A stretch of 64,000 bases of DNA from Zychaea mexicana (Eukaryota; Mucoromycota; Mucoromycetes; Mucorales; Lichtheimiaceae): contig NW_026516785.1 of the NCBI RefSeq assembly GCF_025766255.1, forward strand, positions 62,001-126,000. The letters are read 5' to 3'. Each line of letters starts with the position of its first letter. Within the stretch, counting starts at the first letter, position 1. This document shows, one piece after another, positions 22,646 through 35,045 of the stretch. The notes below the pieces were generated by a model that worked only from the letters and a program-made list of their open reading frames with translations, was not told where the DNA came from and did no database searches. A program made the translations under genes and the position numbers.

Positions 22646-25309
22646 ATGCCGATGGTCATGGATACGTACCGCGATCCTGAAATCGATCAAACATCGATTG
22701 ACAATGTGTCTCGAGCAAAATTGACAAATACCAAAATGATCATGCAGACATTTGTCACTGGCGCCTTGAAAGAGAAGCAACAGGTAAAATATGCCGCAGC
22801 AGCACATTGACTTTTTTTCTTCTTCTTTATGTTTTCTATTGCTTTTGTTTCCCCTTTTATCTTTTCTGTTTTCCAAGGAATGGAAAGAAGGGAGGAGCCA
22901 ATGAAAGGAACTTTGCTCATACATGATCCCAATTGCACACTTTTTACCGAAAAAAAAAAGATTCAACCGAAAAACTAGAAAGAAAAAGCGAATGGCAGCT
23001 TTCTATACAACCGTATTGTTCTGAGGGGAAATGACGCAAGGCCAAAGATCACAAAAGGGAGAGCCCAATCGCTTTTGTAAAAGATGTATAAAAAAAGTGT
23101 GAAAAGGAATTGACGGAAAAACCTGGTATACGAACTCTTGCTCGTGCTGCCCTCCTCCTTCTTCAACTACTTTTTTTTGTTTCTTTTACTTTATGTGTTT
23201 ACTCTCCCCTTTGCTGTATTCAACCCAAAAACCAACTCTAACAACACACACACACACACACACAAAAAGGGTAACCTCAAGCGCTACGAGGAGTTGGCGA
23301 GCCTACTGCTGACTGATCCCAATCATGCCGATGCACCGTCGGCTCTGAAGCTCTTTCTGTGGATCCAAATTCTGTCGGAAAACGTATCTCAGCTTGACAA
23401 GTCATGTGCCACTTTGGTAGAGGCAGTGCTGAACATTGACTGGGCTTTCCGGGAAGACAAGTTTGCAGATGCCTATGTAGCGTTCCTTGAACACCTTGTG
23501 TCTGCGCATGCATTCTACGTCGTACCCGTAATTCGCAAACTGGTCAAGGGATTTGGTTATCGTAAGTGGAGCAAAGAAAGGAGGGCCTTTTGGACATGGG
23601 ATACTAACCATTGAGGGCTGGCTTTATCATATCGGTAACATAGGTCCGTTTATGCCATCATACGCCAAAGTATCTCGCTCAGACGCATACAAACGAAATC
23701 ATGCTGCGCTCAAGAGCATTCTCAAATTGATCCCAACCAGTATCTCAGCGTTACAGCAAGCCATCCTCTCGTACATTCCCAGAACGCACGAAAGCAGTGC
23801 CAGCCAGGCTGCATACATCAATAATATTCTCCAAGTCACCACGTACATACCTTTTCTGCGCAAACATGTAATGTCGTTGCTGATAACGCACATGATCCAG
23901 TTTGATGTAAGATGTCTTTCTTTCTTTCCCGCTGTGGTGAAAGTACATTTTCGTATCGTTGCAATGTTTCTCTTAACAAACTTCACCTCTTTGCGGCGCG
24001 GGATTTGATGACAATACAGGCTCATATTCAAATCGAACTCGATGAATTGGAAGAAGATGTGGAGTTACAAGAATTTACGTTGGATTTCGATGCGGACTAC
24101 ATGTCGGACGACAGCGATGATGAGGGCTCGGATGAAGATGACGGGGGTGACGACGACGAATTCGATGCTGACGGTGACGACAGCGACAATGAGACTGAAA
24201 AGAAGCTGTCAGAAGAGAAGCGGAAACAGAAGATCGAGTCCATGACGCGCAAGCTCGATGCCATGATGCTACTGCTGCTACGATATCTTTCCAGCTTTGG
24301 CATGGACGGCGCCACCCCTTCTGAACGCACCGATATGTTCAACAACCTCGTTACGATTTTTGATGGGACTGTTGTCAAGACATTAAAATCGCGCTACACC
24401 CAATTCTTGGTCTTTTACTTTTGCTCGCTCGACGTGAATGCCTACCCAGAGCTCTTCTTGAACCATCTCCTGGAACACATGATGGAGCCATCGCGTCCGG
24501 GTATTACTCGCATATCCTGTGCCATGTACATTGCGTCCTATGTCGCCCGTGCCAAGTTCCTTGATGTCAGCAGTATCCAGAGATCTGTGAACGTGCTTTC
24601 GCAGTGGTGCAATGACTACGTCGACCATCACGAGCATCGTGGAACCCAGCCGGATGCATCCAAGTACGACATATTCTACGCAGCGATGCAGGCTATCATG
24701 TACATTTTCTGTTTCCGCTGGCGAGAGCTTGTGTGCGAGGACGGTCTGGAGGATCTAGTAGTGGAAGAACCTGTACAGCAAGGGCCACCCATGAGCACAA
24801 ACGCAGCTAGCAGCAATGAGACCATCGGCAGCAATGGTGAGGTCGACACTGTACCTATTATCACTCTTGGTGGTAACGGTGATGTGACGCGCAACTGGTG
24901 CGTCGGTTTAAAGAACTTGCCTCGATTGATCTCAAGTCGGCTCAATCCACTCAAGGTTTGCTCAGACTTGGTCGTGAACCAGTTTGCACATATGGCACGT
25001 ACAACCAATTTCATGTATGTCCATCCAATTATTCAACGAAACAAGAAGATCGCTATATCCGGCATGGGCCACACCAATCTGCAAGCGGTCCAGTCGTTTT
25101 TCCCGTTTGACCCGTACAAGTTGAAGACGAGCAGCCAATTCATCGAGAACATATACTCTGTATGGCGGGGTGAAAACGACGAAGACGAGGACTCATCGAG
25201 CGAAGACGACGATTCAAGTGGAGAAGATAGCAGCGATGAAGAGGACGAAGAAGTAGCAACGGGCATGTCAGCCATGAGCATCAGTCCAAGCCCACACATA
25301 CTCGCATAA
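22646..25309 (+). CDS. RRN3: RNA polymerase I-specific initiation factor Rrn3 (TIF-IA)
   Basis: Rrn3 binds RNA polymerase I and recruits it to rDNA promoters in the nucleolus, coupling ribosome synthesis to growth. Four exons (22646-22783, 23270-23561, 23644-23906, 24020-25309) give 660 residues; the yeast protein has 627. Family blocks seen: NLKRYEELASLL, ALKLFLWIQILSENVSQLD, FLEHLVSAHAFYVVPVIRKLV, ILKLIPTSISALQQAI, YIPFLRKHV, MLLLLRYLSSFGMDG, LFLNHLLEHMMEPSRPG, IRQSAASYIASYVARA-like RISCAMYIASYVARAKF, and LVVNQFAHMARTTNFMYVHP. A strongly acidic Ser/Asp/Glu tract is inserted after TLDFDADYM, and a second one is at the C terminus. Intron 1 is long for this window (486 nt) and holds a CA microsatellite; exon 1 is inferred from frame, phase and an in-frame ATG, so the start is less certain than the rest. 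Confidence 0.93.
23246..23264. repeat. CA dinucleotide microsatellite in RRN3 intron 1
   Basis: About nine CA units sit just before the acceptor of the first intron, so length changes would shift the branch point-to-acceptor region. Confidence 0.8.
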
Positions 25310-25608
25310 TTCCACCTCTATCCCACGTCAAGCATCTTTCATCCCATGTCATCACTTCTGTTACACCTTTCCACACCGCTCTTTCTCATCGCTCAGCTCA
25401 CATCCACATCCACGCTTTCTGTACAAACATACCATTTTCTTTTTCGCATAATATGCATGTTCTTACTGCTTTCCACGCCACCCTTTCATCGCATTTATAC
25501 ACTTTTTCTTTTCCTCATCCCAACAAGCAATAAACACATCGTTTACTCGCACACATGAAATATCAATAATAATAAAGAAAAAGGAAAGAATATTACACAA
25601 GTAAAACT

Positions 25609-26460
25609 TTATATCTCTTCGTCTGACGGTGGCTGTTGTGGATGAGGAGGAGGAGGTCGCATATTATTACTGGTGCGCCAGCCGATAGACGCAGGTTTCA
25701 GGACTAGGGTAAGAATGAGTATAACAAGAACAGTAACAATGAAAATGAAAAATGCATTGCGAGAACGCCGTTTCCAGAGCAAGTCAACAGCCTGACTACC
25801 GGGATTTTGACGCTGTGGCGGTACATGCAATGCACCAATGATCCATAGAGGTGGAAACAAGAACCCAAAAGCAAAGTACAAAAAGGAGCGACGCCGTACA
25901 GGCTTCTTGTCATTCCTCTTTTTCGGCTTTTCTGTCGTATCGTCCCCGCCCTCAGGATCATTATCCTCGTTGTCATCATCGTCTTCTTGGTCCTCATTGA
26001 TCTTCTCTTGTAGACGCTCTTGCCAGTTGCGTTGTGCCTCTTGTTGGTCCATCAGTTTCCAGGTATCATGTCGATCCGATAGTCCTTGCTCTCGTATCGT
26101 CTGTAATAGCCCCAGCCGTGCTTCGTTCCGTTGATGCTTTGCAAACGATGCAGAAGGACATGGTAGAATGTCGATCTGGTCGGGACATGGCGCTTGTACT
26201 TTGATATGATCGATCCTTGGCAGCGTAGGTGTCTCTGCTAGTGATGGGCCAGGCGATGTATCTTTACGGGCAGTGAGTCGCCGCAGGTGTGTGTATTGTG
26301 GGTCGAACATGGCTTCCCATTCGTCGTGTTCGGCTGCTGTGGTATTGTTGTGGCCGTTGATGATTGATGAGGATGACAAGGTCATGTTGGCTGTAGATGA
26401 GCTGGGGGTAAAAGGAGGCGTCATTTTACTGCTACTGCCGCCGCGTGGGGTATCATCCAT
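25609..26460 (-). CDS. Hypothetical membrane protein with two C-terminal TM segments
   Basis: Single-exon frame of 283 residues with no family that I recognise with certainty. The N-terminal third is Ser/Thr/Pro-rich and low in complexity. The middle (about 105-155) is charged and likely helical, ending in an acidic run (about 155-173) and then a basic patch (KPKKRNDKKPVRRR). Two hydrophobic segments follow: about 192-211 (SFLYFAFGFLFPPLWIIGAL) and about 236-255 (NAFFIFIVTVLVILILTLVL), separated by a short loop. The tail is proline-rich. The FLFPPLW-type first segment after a basic cluster recurs in fungal proteins of unknown role. By positive-inside logic both ends may face the cytosol. It is convergent with RRN3, 299 bases apart. 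Confidence 0.75.
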   Translation of the reverse strand: MDDTPRGGSSSKMTPPFTPSSSTANMTLSSSSIINGHNNTTAAEHDEWEAMFDPQYTHLRRLTARKDTSPGPSLAETPTLPRIDHIKVQAPCPDQIDILPCPSASFAKHQRNEARLGLLQTIREQGLSDRHDTWKLMDQQEAQRNWQERLQEKINEDQEDDDDNEDNDPEGGDDTTEKPKKRNDKKPVRRRSFLYFAFGFLFPPLWIIGALHVPPQRQNPGSQAVDLLWKRRSRNAFFIFIVTVLVILILTLVLKPASIGWRTSNNMRPPPPHPQQPPSDEEI

Positions 26461-26523
26461 CTAGGCGTGTTAGTTTTCGAGAGTTGAGTGCTATAGAATG
26501 AGAGAGCGAGAGAGCGAGAGAGC

Positions 26524-26555
<32 letters not shown>

Positions 26556-26980
26556 AAGGAGGAAAGGGAGAAAAAGAAACAACCCACTACAGAATAAATT
26601 TACGTATTCTTATGTTTGTTGAACGTTGTTTTATTCCTTCCTCGGTTTTCTTTCTGGTGCGGAAATTTTTCTCTTTCTCTTTTTGTCTTCTTCGACTACA
26701 TGACTGCATAGTAGCATTGAAAGCTGTTAAGTGAATAATATCATGCTGATAATAAGTGCTTGGACATATTCTAGTGATCGTAGTTGATGACAGTAATAGA
26801 GGCGCTTCTTTCTACTCTTTTAATAGCAGATACAGTGACAAGTCATGGATACTGAATGTACCACTTGATCTAGCTCTTTCAGCAAGTGTGATAAAGCACA
26901 TAATCCGGGTACAACTGCAGCGTACGATCATTATGTATTTCATTGAAACATGTAATCGATTTCTATTTATCATTTATTAG
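26461..26980. other. Spacer with GA microsatellite
   Basis: A GAGA-rich run (about 26498-26547) lies 40-90 bases upstream of the hypothetical membrane gene's ATG and may be its promoter element. The remaining sequence up to the GAL7 stop shows nothing. Confidence 0.6.
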
Positions 26981-28118
26981 TTATTGTTGTTGTTGCTGAT
27001 GTTTATAATGTACTTCTGAACACCCTCGTAATTGTTCAGCAGCTTGTTCCGGTGTAATATCACGCTGTGGTTCTCCAAGCATTTCGAATCTAAAAAGAGA
27101 GTTTAAGCGATCGTTATTGTCAGCATGTCCCCTTAATAGCAAGCAAAAAGCAGCATAATGAACCATACCCAACAAGGAATTTACGAACTGTGGCACTACG
27201 TAAAAGCGGCGGATAAAAGTGGAAATGCATGTGCGCATAATCATTGTTTTCTTGGACAGGTGCTTGATGAATACCCATCGAGTACGGGAATGGGCATTGG
27301 AACAGATTGTCATAGCGACATGTGATCCTTCGCAACAGATCTGCTAAATCGTCAATTTGTTCTGACGTCAATTTGGGCAGGCAGGTGGCATGAGCTTTTG
27401 GGAGCAACAGTACTTCAAAAGGCCAAACAGCCCAGAAGGGAACGAGGCAAACGAACGTGTCATTCTCGACAACGATGCGCGTTTGTTCCTTTAGCTCTCG
27501 TTTGATGTAGTCGCAGAGTAGACAGTGGCCGTTGTGGGTTTCACGGTACGCCAGTAACGAGTCAAACTCACGCTGTGGCTCCACCGGTATGCGCTCCAAG
27601 CACCATAGCTGTCCATGCGGGTGTGGGTTGGAGCAGCCCATGGCCTGACCTTTGTTTTCAAAGATTTGGACGTAGCGGATAAACTCCTTTGTAGACATGT
27701 CGCGATAACTTTGGATCCACTGATAGATGACCTTGATGATATCGTCTGTGGTCATTTCTGCCATCGTCAAATCGTGTCGCGGCGAGAAGCAAATCACGTG
27801 GCACTCGCCTCGTACGCCCTCGGTACGCAGCAGATCGTCCTGTTCGCTGGAACTCGGTGAAGGCGGCTGATCGCCTTGTACCGCTGCAAAGTCATTCGTG
27901 AAGCAAAATGTTGATGTATATTGTGGGTTTACGTCACCGTGTGCGCGTTTGTTTCCGGGACATAGGTAACATTGTGGATCATACCGAGGTCGTTCTTCCT
28001 GGTTGACTTTTTCTTTCTGACCTTGCCACGGTCGTTTATTGCGATGTGGCGAGCATAGGACCCAGGATCGCGTCAGTGGATTATATCGACGATGTGAATG
28101 GCTGCTGTAGTCGAACAT
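26981..28118 (-). CDS. GAL7: Galactose-1-phosphate uridylyltransferase
   Basis: Leloir-pathway enzyme exchanging UMP between UDP-glucose and galactose-1-phosphate in the cytosol. Two exons (28118-27169, 27089-26981) encode 352 residues, the normal length for GalT. Seen in order: RRYNPLTRSWVLCSPHR at the start, RYDPQCYLCPGNKR with its metal-site cysteine pair, FTNDFAAVQ, GECHVICFSPRHDLTMAEM, and the active-site block GCSNPHPHGQLW containing the nucleophilic histidine in H-P-H-G-Q. Then GHCLLCDYIKRE, VPFWAVWPFEVLLLPKAH, IHQAP and HMHFHFYPPLLRSATVRKFLVG. The second exon restores the C-terminal helix (FEMLGEPQRDITPEQAAEQLR). The last five residues are glutamines. No GAL1 or GAL10 homologue lies beside it, so the yeast-style GAL cluster is absent here. 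Confidence 0.96.
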
Positions 28119-29361
28119 TTTGTACTATGTGTGGTTGAAGTAATATTAGCAGTGGTAGATTTAAAGCTTAAAGAAGTACAAAGTATAAATCAAAGTTGAA
28201 GAAAGGATAAAAAAAGGTGAGAAGAGTATATTTTGGGGTTATAGCTGGTTTTTTTTTTCACCTGGAGTCTCCACACGCTTCACAGGCTTATGTAAACCCA
28301 AGGGTTTCACAAGCTATTCACCTGTTCAAAAGTTGCACAGGGGCTTCACAAGTTCTCTCCACCACATAGCTCATCGTATCACATAGACTCCGGAAGAAAG
28401 TTTTGTGTGCGTCATTGCACCTTGGACCCCGTTTTTATGCACGCTTTTGAAAGGAGGATGCGCGATCGCATAATCAAGCAAACATTTGTCAGCGTCACAT
28501 GGCTTATCTAAAGAAAAGAGGAAATCGCCCGGGGCCGATGTCCCTGCCCTGCTTGCTCCTGATATATGCCATGGTTGAGTGTTGAGCTCTTATCGCTTCT
28601 TCTGCAAATGACACGCAATGTAGTGGCAAGCAATTTCCTTGCTTAATAAAAGTCTTTGGAGAGTTAGATGTTATGCGATGCAAACTACATAAAAAGTGAA
28701 CCCTACCCTTATCTTAAAGCCCAGGGTTTCTAATTAATAATATTGAAATCAGACACTGTGGCAGTAATAATCTTCAGTGAGAGAAGCAGGGATGATGCGA
28801 CAGTTCGTAGGTACATCTGCTGATCATTTCACTAGAAAATGTATTAAATGTATTATATATTGGTAGGTCTATATACAATAATAAGTACTTCCTAATGGCT
28901 TACAGATCGCTGTAGTGAAAGATGTCATAGTCCGCTTTGCACGTCTGAGGCCACACACACTTATTGGAGACTCAAGAGTCGTTAATGATCATACACAGTG
29001 CAGAGATGTGGTATATTTCAGAGTGATTCTGCTATACTAATGATGCTCTCTTTTACATATAATTATGCGAACTCATCTGTTAGTTTCTTCAATTTAACAT
29101 GTAGACCGAGGAAGAAATACGCATGAACTCCACTATGAGATATCCTTTGACTTTATCAAAAAAGCTACTCGATGCACTGAAAATACTGAGATACGGTCAC
29201 TGTATTTACTGCGTTATGAACATATCATAAAGATGTAGCATTATATAGCACGATCGGTATGTACACCTTGGTAATCGGCAATTCATTCGAAGCATATTAA
29301 AAGCTCCGCCAAGAAAGGGAGAACGAACCTTTTTTTACTCATACGCGTCGAAACACACACC
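28119..29361. other. Divergent GAL7-TYR1 intergenic region
   Basis: This holds the promoters of GAL7 (-) and TYR1 (+). Between about 28258 and 28360 there are five close variants of a TTCACAAG/TTCACAGG motif on the same strand (separate finding). The rest is AT-rich with no supported gene. Confidence 0.5.
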
Positions 29362-31405
29362 ATGTCTTTAGAGGAGAAGGAGAATGTCGAACTCGGAATC
29401 ATTGGTGCAGGTGGAATGGGTCGATTTTATGCACATCGTCTTTCCAAAGCTGGCTGGAAAAAGTAAGCGATTGAGCCAGGCTTTTTTTCTTTTCCTATTT
29501 TTTTTTTGCGCGTACAAAACCACTACACGGTACGATTATGACTCAAACAAATATATAAAACTGTTGCCAGCGTGAATGTATGCGATCTACCAGAGAAATA
29601 CGAAAAGCTCAAAGAGGACTTTGAAGGTATTAATCTATAGTGTGGAAAAGTGTAAGATCGCTTGACCTCGTATTCGAAGCAAAAATCTTACTTTCTCTCG
29701 TTTGCTGCACAGGAACACCTATTAATGTATTGCCTGATGGATTTCACGTTTCGCGTCGTTGCGATTGGATCATGTATGCCGTTGAAGCCGAATATATCGA
29801 ATCTGTAGTAGCGAAATTTGGACCTGGTAAAGTGTGGATGCATGAGTTGAAGCGACGGAAGAATAAGGCATTCATATTTTAAGCTTTGTTATCCTTATTT
29901 TAGCCACGAAAATGGGTGCCATTGTGGGAGGCCAGGTATGTGAAGGAGAGAAAGGGAAGGTTTTCTGTGGGGTTGGGTATTTAAAGATACTTAAAGACCT
30001 GGGATATTCTTTATCTAGACATCAGTGAAGCAGCCGGAAATCGATGCATTAACAAAATATCTGCCATCTGACGTGCATATCGTGTCGTGCCATTCTATGC
30101 ACGGACCTGGCGTCGATCCCCGTGGTCAGCCGCTGGTTGTTGTATGTCAGCGAGCGACAGACGAAAAGTACGACCTCGTATTGAAGATTCTGTCATGTTT
30201 CGAATCCAATTTTGTACATCTCAGTGCCGAAGAGCATGATCGGATCACCGCAGATACACAAGCTGTCACCCATGCTGCCTTTTTAAGGTAAGAGGATTTT
30301 GTAGTTGTCCGAGCGCTTACCAAACCTCACTTTTGTTGTCGTCCTTCTATACAGTATGGGAAGCGCATGGAAGGCAAACTTTCAATTTCCCGTAAGTCAT
30401 GATATGTATATGTGTCTGCATGTCTACATCTTTGCTAATCTCGTTTGTCGATTTAGTGGCTCATTCCACACTTTGTGGGCGGTATCGAAAACGTCAAGGT
30501 CAACGTAGCAATGCGGATCTATAGCAACAAATGGCACGTTTATGCAGGTACAGCCCGAACAGGAATCATCCATTTCCTTTCTTATTTTGGACTAACATGT
30601 TTTCTTGGAGGATAATAGGTCTTGCTATCATGAATCCCATTGCCAAAGTACAAATTACACAGTATGCACGATCCGTTGCAGATTTATTTAAACTGATGAT
30701 CCAAGAAAAAGAAGAACAGTTTCGAGCGCGGATTAAAGAGGCTGGCGAATATGTATTTGGCGGATTACAAAAGGACCATGTTCCAATTTTACTGTCAGAC
30801 GATATCCTTGACGAGTTCTCATTATCCAAGATGCCCAAAGCACAACAGCGTCAGCCAAACTCGCACTTGTCGCTGCTTGCTATGGTAACTATACTAGAGA
30901 TGTGAATGCGTTATGGAGCAAAAGGATGTCCAATGCCGAGACAGAGGGAGAAAGCTAATTTGCCTATTATAGGTCGATTGTTGGTATACACTCCGTTTGA
31001 GTCCGTACGAACACATGGTGTGTCAGACTCCGTTATTCAGATTATGGATGTACGTCTTACTGGTTGCTCTAATGGATATCAGGTGAGATGGTAGAAGGGG
31101 ACACATCAATGCTAAACGGTGGATGTACATCTTCTTTTAGGGGCATTACGGAGTATCTATTCCGCAATCCAACCATGCTGGAAGACGCGATCCAAGCGGC
31201 ACTTTACCGTAAAGAGATTCGACCAGATGACATGGAGTTTGTTACCTGTGCACGTGGCTGGGCCGAAAGTGTATCCTTAGGAAGCATGGAGGCATATCAA
31301 AAGCGATTTACGGAATCAGCCGCATACTTTGAGGATCGCTTCTCGGAGAGCACCATCCTGGGCAACAACATGATTGCCATGATATCGAAGAACATGCAGA
31401 AATAA
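29362..31405 (+). CDS. TYR1: Prephenate dehydrogenase (NADP+)
   Basis: Catalyses oxidative decarboxylation of prephenate to 4-hydroxyphenylpyruvate, the committed step to tyrosine. Ten exons (29362-29462, 29571-29626, 29713-29826, 29904-29935, 30019-30287, 30355-30391, 30457-30547, 30619-30884, 30973-31049, 31141-31405) sum to 1308 nt, 435 residues; yeast Tyr1 has about 450. The nucleotide-binding start is VELGIIGAGGMGRFYAHRL. Next are DWIMYAVEAEYIE, KMGAIVGGQTSVK and the catalytic-region block VHIVSCHSMHGPGVDPRGQP. HVYAGLAIMNP, QYARSVADLFKLM and ITEYLFRNPTMLEDAI follow. Exons 4 and 6 are very short (32 and 37 nt), making this the most fragmented gene of its length here, but every junction keeps frame and consensus borders. 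Confidence 0.95.
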
Positions 31406-31666
31406 CGTAATTAGAGTGGCAGAGACATGCATTTCTTTTCGAGATATAAAGAAGATGTACGCTTTATTCAATTTCGAAGCAACAGAACAATGCCTTGTGC
31501 TACGTGACATGGTTCATTAAGAGGATTCCTTTCATGTGCTATTTTTTTACACATACCGCCAATTTGTAAACCTCTTTTTACTTTCTCTCCTCTCACGCGC
31601 ACGTATATTTTTCTGTGTACAATCTCCCCTTCATTCCTTTCCTAAATCTCGCCCATTCTTTATATA

Positions 31667-33406
31667 ATGATGACAATGATAAATAACAAAAAGACAACAC
31701 TGACCACCACTACCGGATGGGTGGCAGTCGCAATGGCTATAGTCAATACGCTTCAGGTCATGGGCGACGACCAAGACAATTTAGATCAACTACCAGATGA
31801 CACAAACCTGGATATACAAAACAATATTGACATTGACGACGAAGACAGCGTAGAAATGAACCAAGACGAAGAGGAAGAGGAAGAAGAACAAGAGGAGGAA
31901 ACTTGGGCCGACGATTCCTCAAACGGTCAAGACGATAACGACTTGGTGTTGGACCCCGAAATGGAAGAAAACGAGCCTCCTCAGCCTGACATTGTCATTG
32001 GCAAAGCTGAGCAGGACGCTGAACCACCTGTTGATTATGCCCCTGACGTGCTCGATGTCGCCGGTAACGAGGATGAAGAAGAAGAAGGCGGCTTTGACGA
32101 TGAAGATGACAAGCAACAAGACGAAGAAGAACAGGAAGAACAAGAACGACAGGAGGACGAGGCATTAAGTCAAGAACTTGCTGATGAGGACGAGCAAACC
32201 TTTAATATCGAGAACAACAACAGTAACGACGAATTTGATCAAGGAATTACCGAGACCGAGGAACAATTCAATATCAGTAATAACGTCAAAGAACCCATTG
32301 TCAACAACGACGACATTGCTGGTTTTGACGATAATATCCATACCAACAACGACAACGACTATCAACACGAGCAATCATTAAGCCAGCAACAACAAGAAGA
32401 AAGCAACGACCTAGATCAAGAGTTAGCTAATCAAGGTTTTGAAGAAGAAGAAGATTTGACATCAGGAGCACAACCGGTACCCGCAGCAGGAATGGATGGT
32501 ACAGCAGGACAAGAAAAGAGCTGGGAGTCCAAAGACGAACGGATAACGCCATTGGGTGATGTTGTACATCAGAATGGCTGGGAGGAGAGCGAAGAAGATG
32601 CAACGGAATTAAGCGACCTGTCATCGTCACCAGAGCAACAGCCACCGCCAAATGTCATTAACAACCCAGTAATACCACCACAGCAAAAGCAGGGAGACTC
32701 AGAAGAGCGGATAGGCCAGTCCCCGCAGCAGCCTCCGGCTATTATTGGAGATGACAAACTCGCAGATCATTATGACCAAAGCATCGGCGACTCCCTCGAA
32801 AAAGCGCTTGAACAGGACGCAGATGTGCCTTGGTACGAGGACAACAATGCCAAGAACGAGGATCCAGAGGACCTCCTGAGGGAGATGGACCTGAGCGGCG
32901 ATGGTCAGGGACAATTCACGCCAGGACAGCAGCCAGGGATTAGCGGCGGTAATGCCCCTGCTTCTCCTACTAATGCAGTAGACCAAAGCGGCCGCCATTC
33001 TACTTTATTGATCATATTGATGATTCTCTTTATGGTCTTATTTGCTTTGCGAAAGGTAAGTTAATCCCATTATCAGCTATTATCTATCATGCAAAATGAT
33101 CCCGTTCCTATATGTATGTTTATTGCCACCACCACTGCTAACTAATCATATGATACATTTACAGCGATGGTCAAAACTTTTGACAAGACAGAAAACCTTT
33201 TCCACTTTACCAGTAAGTTTATTACGGCTTTTTTTCCTAGAATAGTGCATGAGTACATTAGGTCTCAGCCTAAGCCAAGCGACCAAACCTTCATCCTCAT
33301 TTACACATCCCCGTCTCTCTTTGTTTATTATTTTTATGACACACTAACATGCTTTTTGTCATTTTAGTTTTACCGGAACACTTACTCAATAAAATCACTT
33401 GATTAA
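31667..33406 (+). CDS. Hypothetical acidic type I membrane protein
   Basis: Three exons (31667-33055, 33165-33212, 33368-33406) encode about 491 residues; I do not recognise a family. The N terminus has a signal-peptide-like hydrophobic run (GWVAVAMAIVNTLQVMG). A very acidic, Asn/Gln-rich body of about 400 residues follows, with long Glu/Asp runs. Near the C terminus is one transmembrane segment (LLIILMILFMVLFALRK), then a basic cytoplasmic tail of about 30 residues encoded by exons 2 and 3 (RWSKLLTRQK...). Layout suggests a lumenal or extracellular acidic domain with a single anchor; calcium binding would be speculation. Several ATGs crowd the start (31667, 31670, 31676). It lies 261 bases downstream of TYR1 in the same direction. 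Confidence 0.75.
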
Positions 33407-35045
33407 AAAGTTAACACAATCATCATCACCGGTATACTTTCATGGATCTGAATGATGCGTGTAATTGCTGATGAAGCTATGACGGTGGCGGTAGTGTTGT
33501 TTGAATTATTTGGAAGAAAACGTTTCGTGGAAAGAAACAAAGGCGAAGGAGAAGAGTTACCGTAGTGTGCCTATGTGTGTCTGGGGTCGTTATGCGTGAG
33601 ACACACTAGGAGTTTCAGCGGATGTGTCATACTTGTGTATATTCTTCCCCGACATCAAACCAAGTAAATGATTATGTATAGAGCAGCAGTAGCAGGACTT
33701 GCAAGGAAGATGTGAGCAATGTTGACGTGCAGAAAGTAAAGCTAAACATAGCAGGAATGCGCGACGACAAGCTCCTTACACACACGGACTGTACCGAGAG
33801 TTAATCAAGATGTATATCTGGTCACTTGAAACACTTTCGACGAGTATTATTATTATCTTTGACATGATGTTCTTCTCCGTCCCTCCGGCGCAACTACATA
33901 TAGAGAGCACACATCATCATGTACATGTGATGCGACTCGATGAGGGCGTCGCTATACGTCTCGGTCTAAAATGATACATTTATCCGCATCGCATGAAATA
34001 CCCAACCAGAATTTTTTTTTTGGGGAGACATGGCTTATGTATTGGACTTTTAGTGCACTACCCACTTTTTATAATAGAGTTTCGCGTATATCATCTAATG
34101 AACGATGGTGATGGTGGCGATGACGATGGTGATGATGTGTATGCATGCATGATGTAAAAGAAAAAGATTCGCTCTGGGCTGTTTGAGGAGAGAGGAGCGA
34201 GGAGAGCGAGGGATAAATGTCCAAAAAAAAACGAGCCATACAAAAAAGAACAGACGAACATTGTCTTGGCCATTTGGGGAAAGGTTTGCGACCAGCGAAT
34301 GGTGTGTTTGGTGTACTGTTTTGGTTACTCAAACAGCAAAGCCCAGCAGAATGAAACGGTGCTCTCTTCTCGGGTTTATAAACTAAACCTGGTGCGCTCA
34401 TGGTGACGGAAGGTAGCGTCATGTTCCCCGACCGCGTCTATTTATTTGAGATTACGGAAAGCATTTTTTGGACGGTTATTGAATAATTTGACCACTATGA
34501 GGGACCTAGTAAAAGGGGAAGAGGGCGGTGATACATTTGACTAATTGAATGATACATTACTATGATTTTGAGGCGAAAAAAAAGGAGCATGCTTTTACAT
34601 TTGGGGGGTATGTAATCGACACAGAGCCTGGGGAAGAGGCTCGTATCGACGACTAGTTTTGATATTATAGAGGGTATTAAAAGCGAGTTTATAAGAGAGA
34701 GACCATTACTACTACTACTACTACGATTATAATGAGGCCTGTTATGGCTGACACTGAGCAAATAATTATATAAGCGTTCATTAGCGCATATGTGCTGTGT
34801 AGCTGCAGAAAGAGAGTTGAGATTTACTTTTAGAAAGACATGTGAGTAGGGTACAATACCAAGCGATTGAATGAAATCTTTTGGGTAGCTGCAGCGCCTT
34901 GCTGCTAGTAATAAAAAAATTCCTTCCTTCTAGTCTTTTCCCTTCTCCCTCTCTTTCTCTCTCATCTCTTTTCTTAAAACAACACTTCATCGAAAAAAAA
35001 GAGAGGCGTTTTCCTCATCCCGCATATACATCCGTAATATACACA
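33407..35045. other. Spacer upstream of the SKT5-like gene
   Basis: No supported gene. A short CTA run occurs near 34708-34724. A C/T-rich leader (34918-34975) precedes the SKT5-like ATG. Open frames on the minus strand at 34069-34422 and 34495-34761 have no motif. Confidence 0.5.

Noticed and set aside
22443..22724. Frame overlapping the RRN3 first exon
   Set aside because: It is in a different frame from the residues that splice correctly to the Rrn3 core, and its translation is low-complexity.
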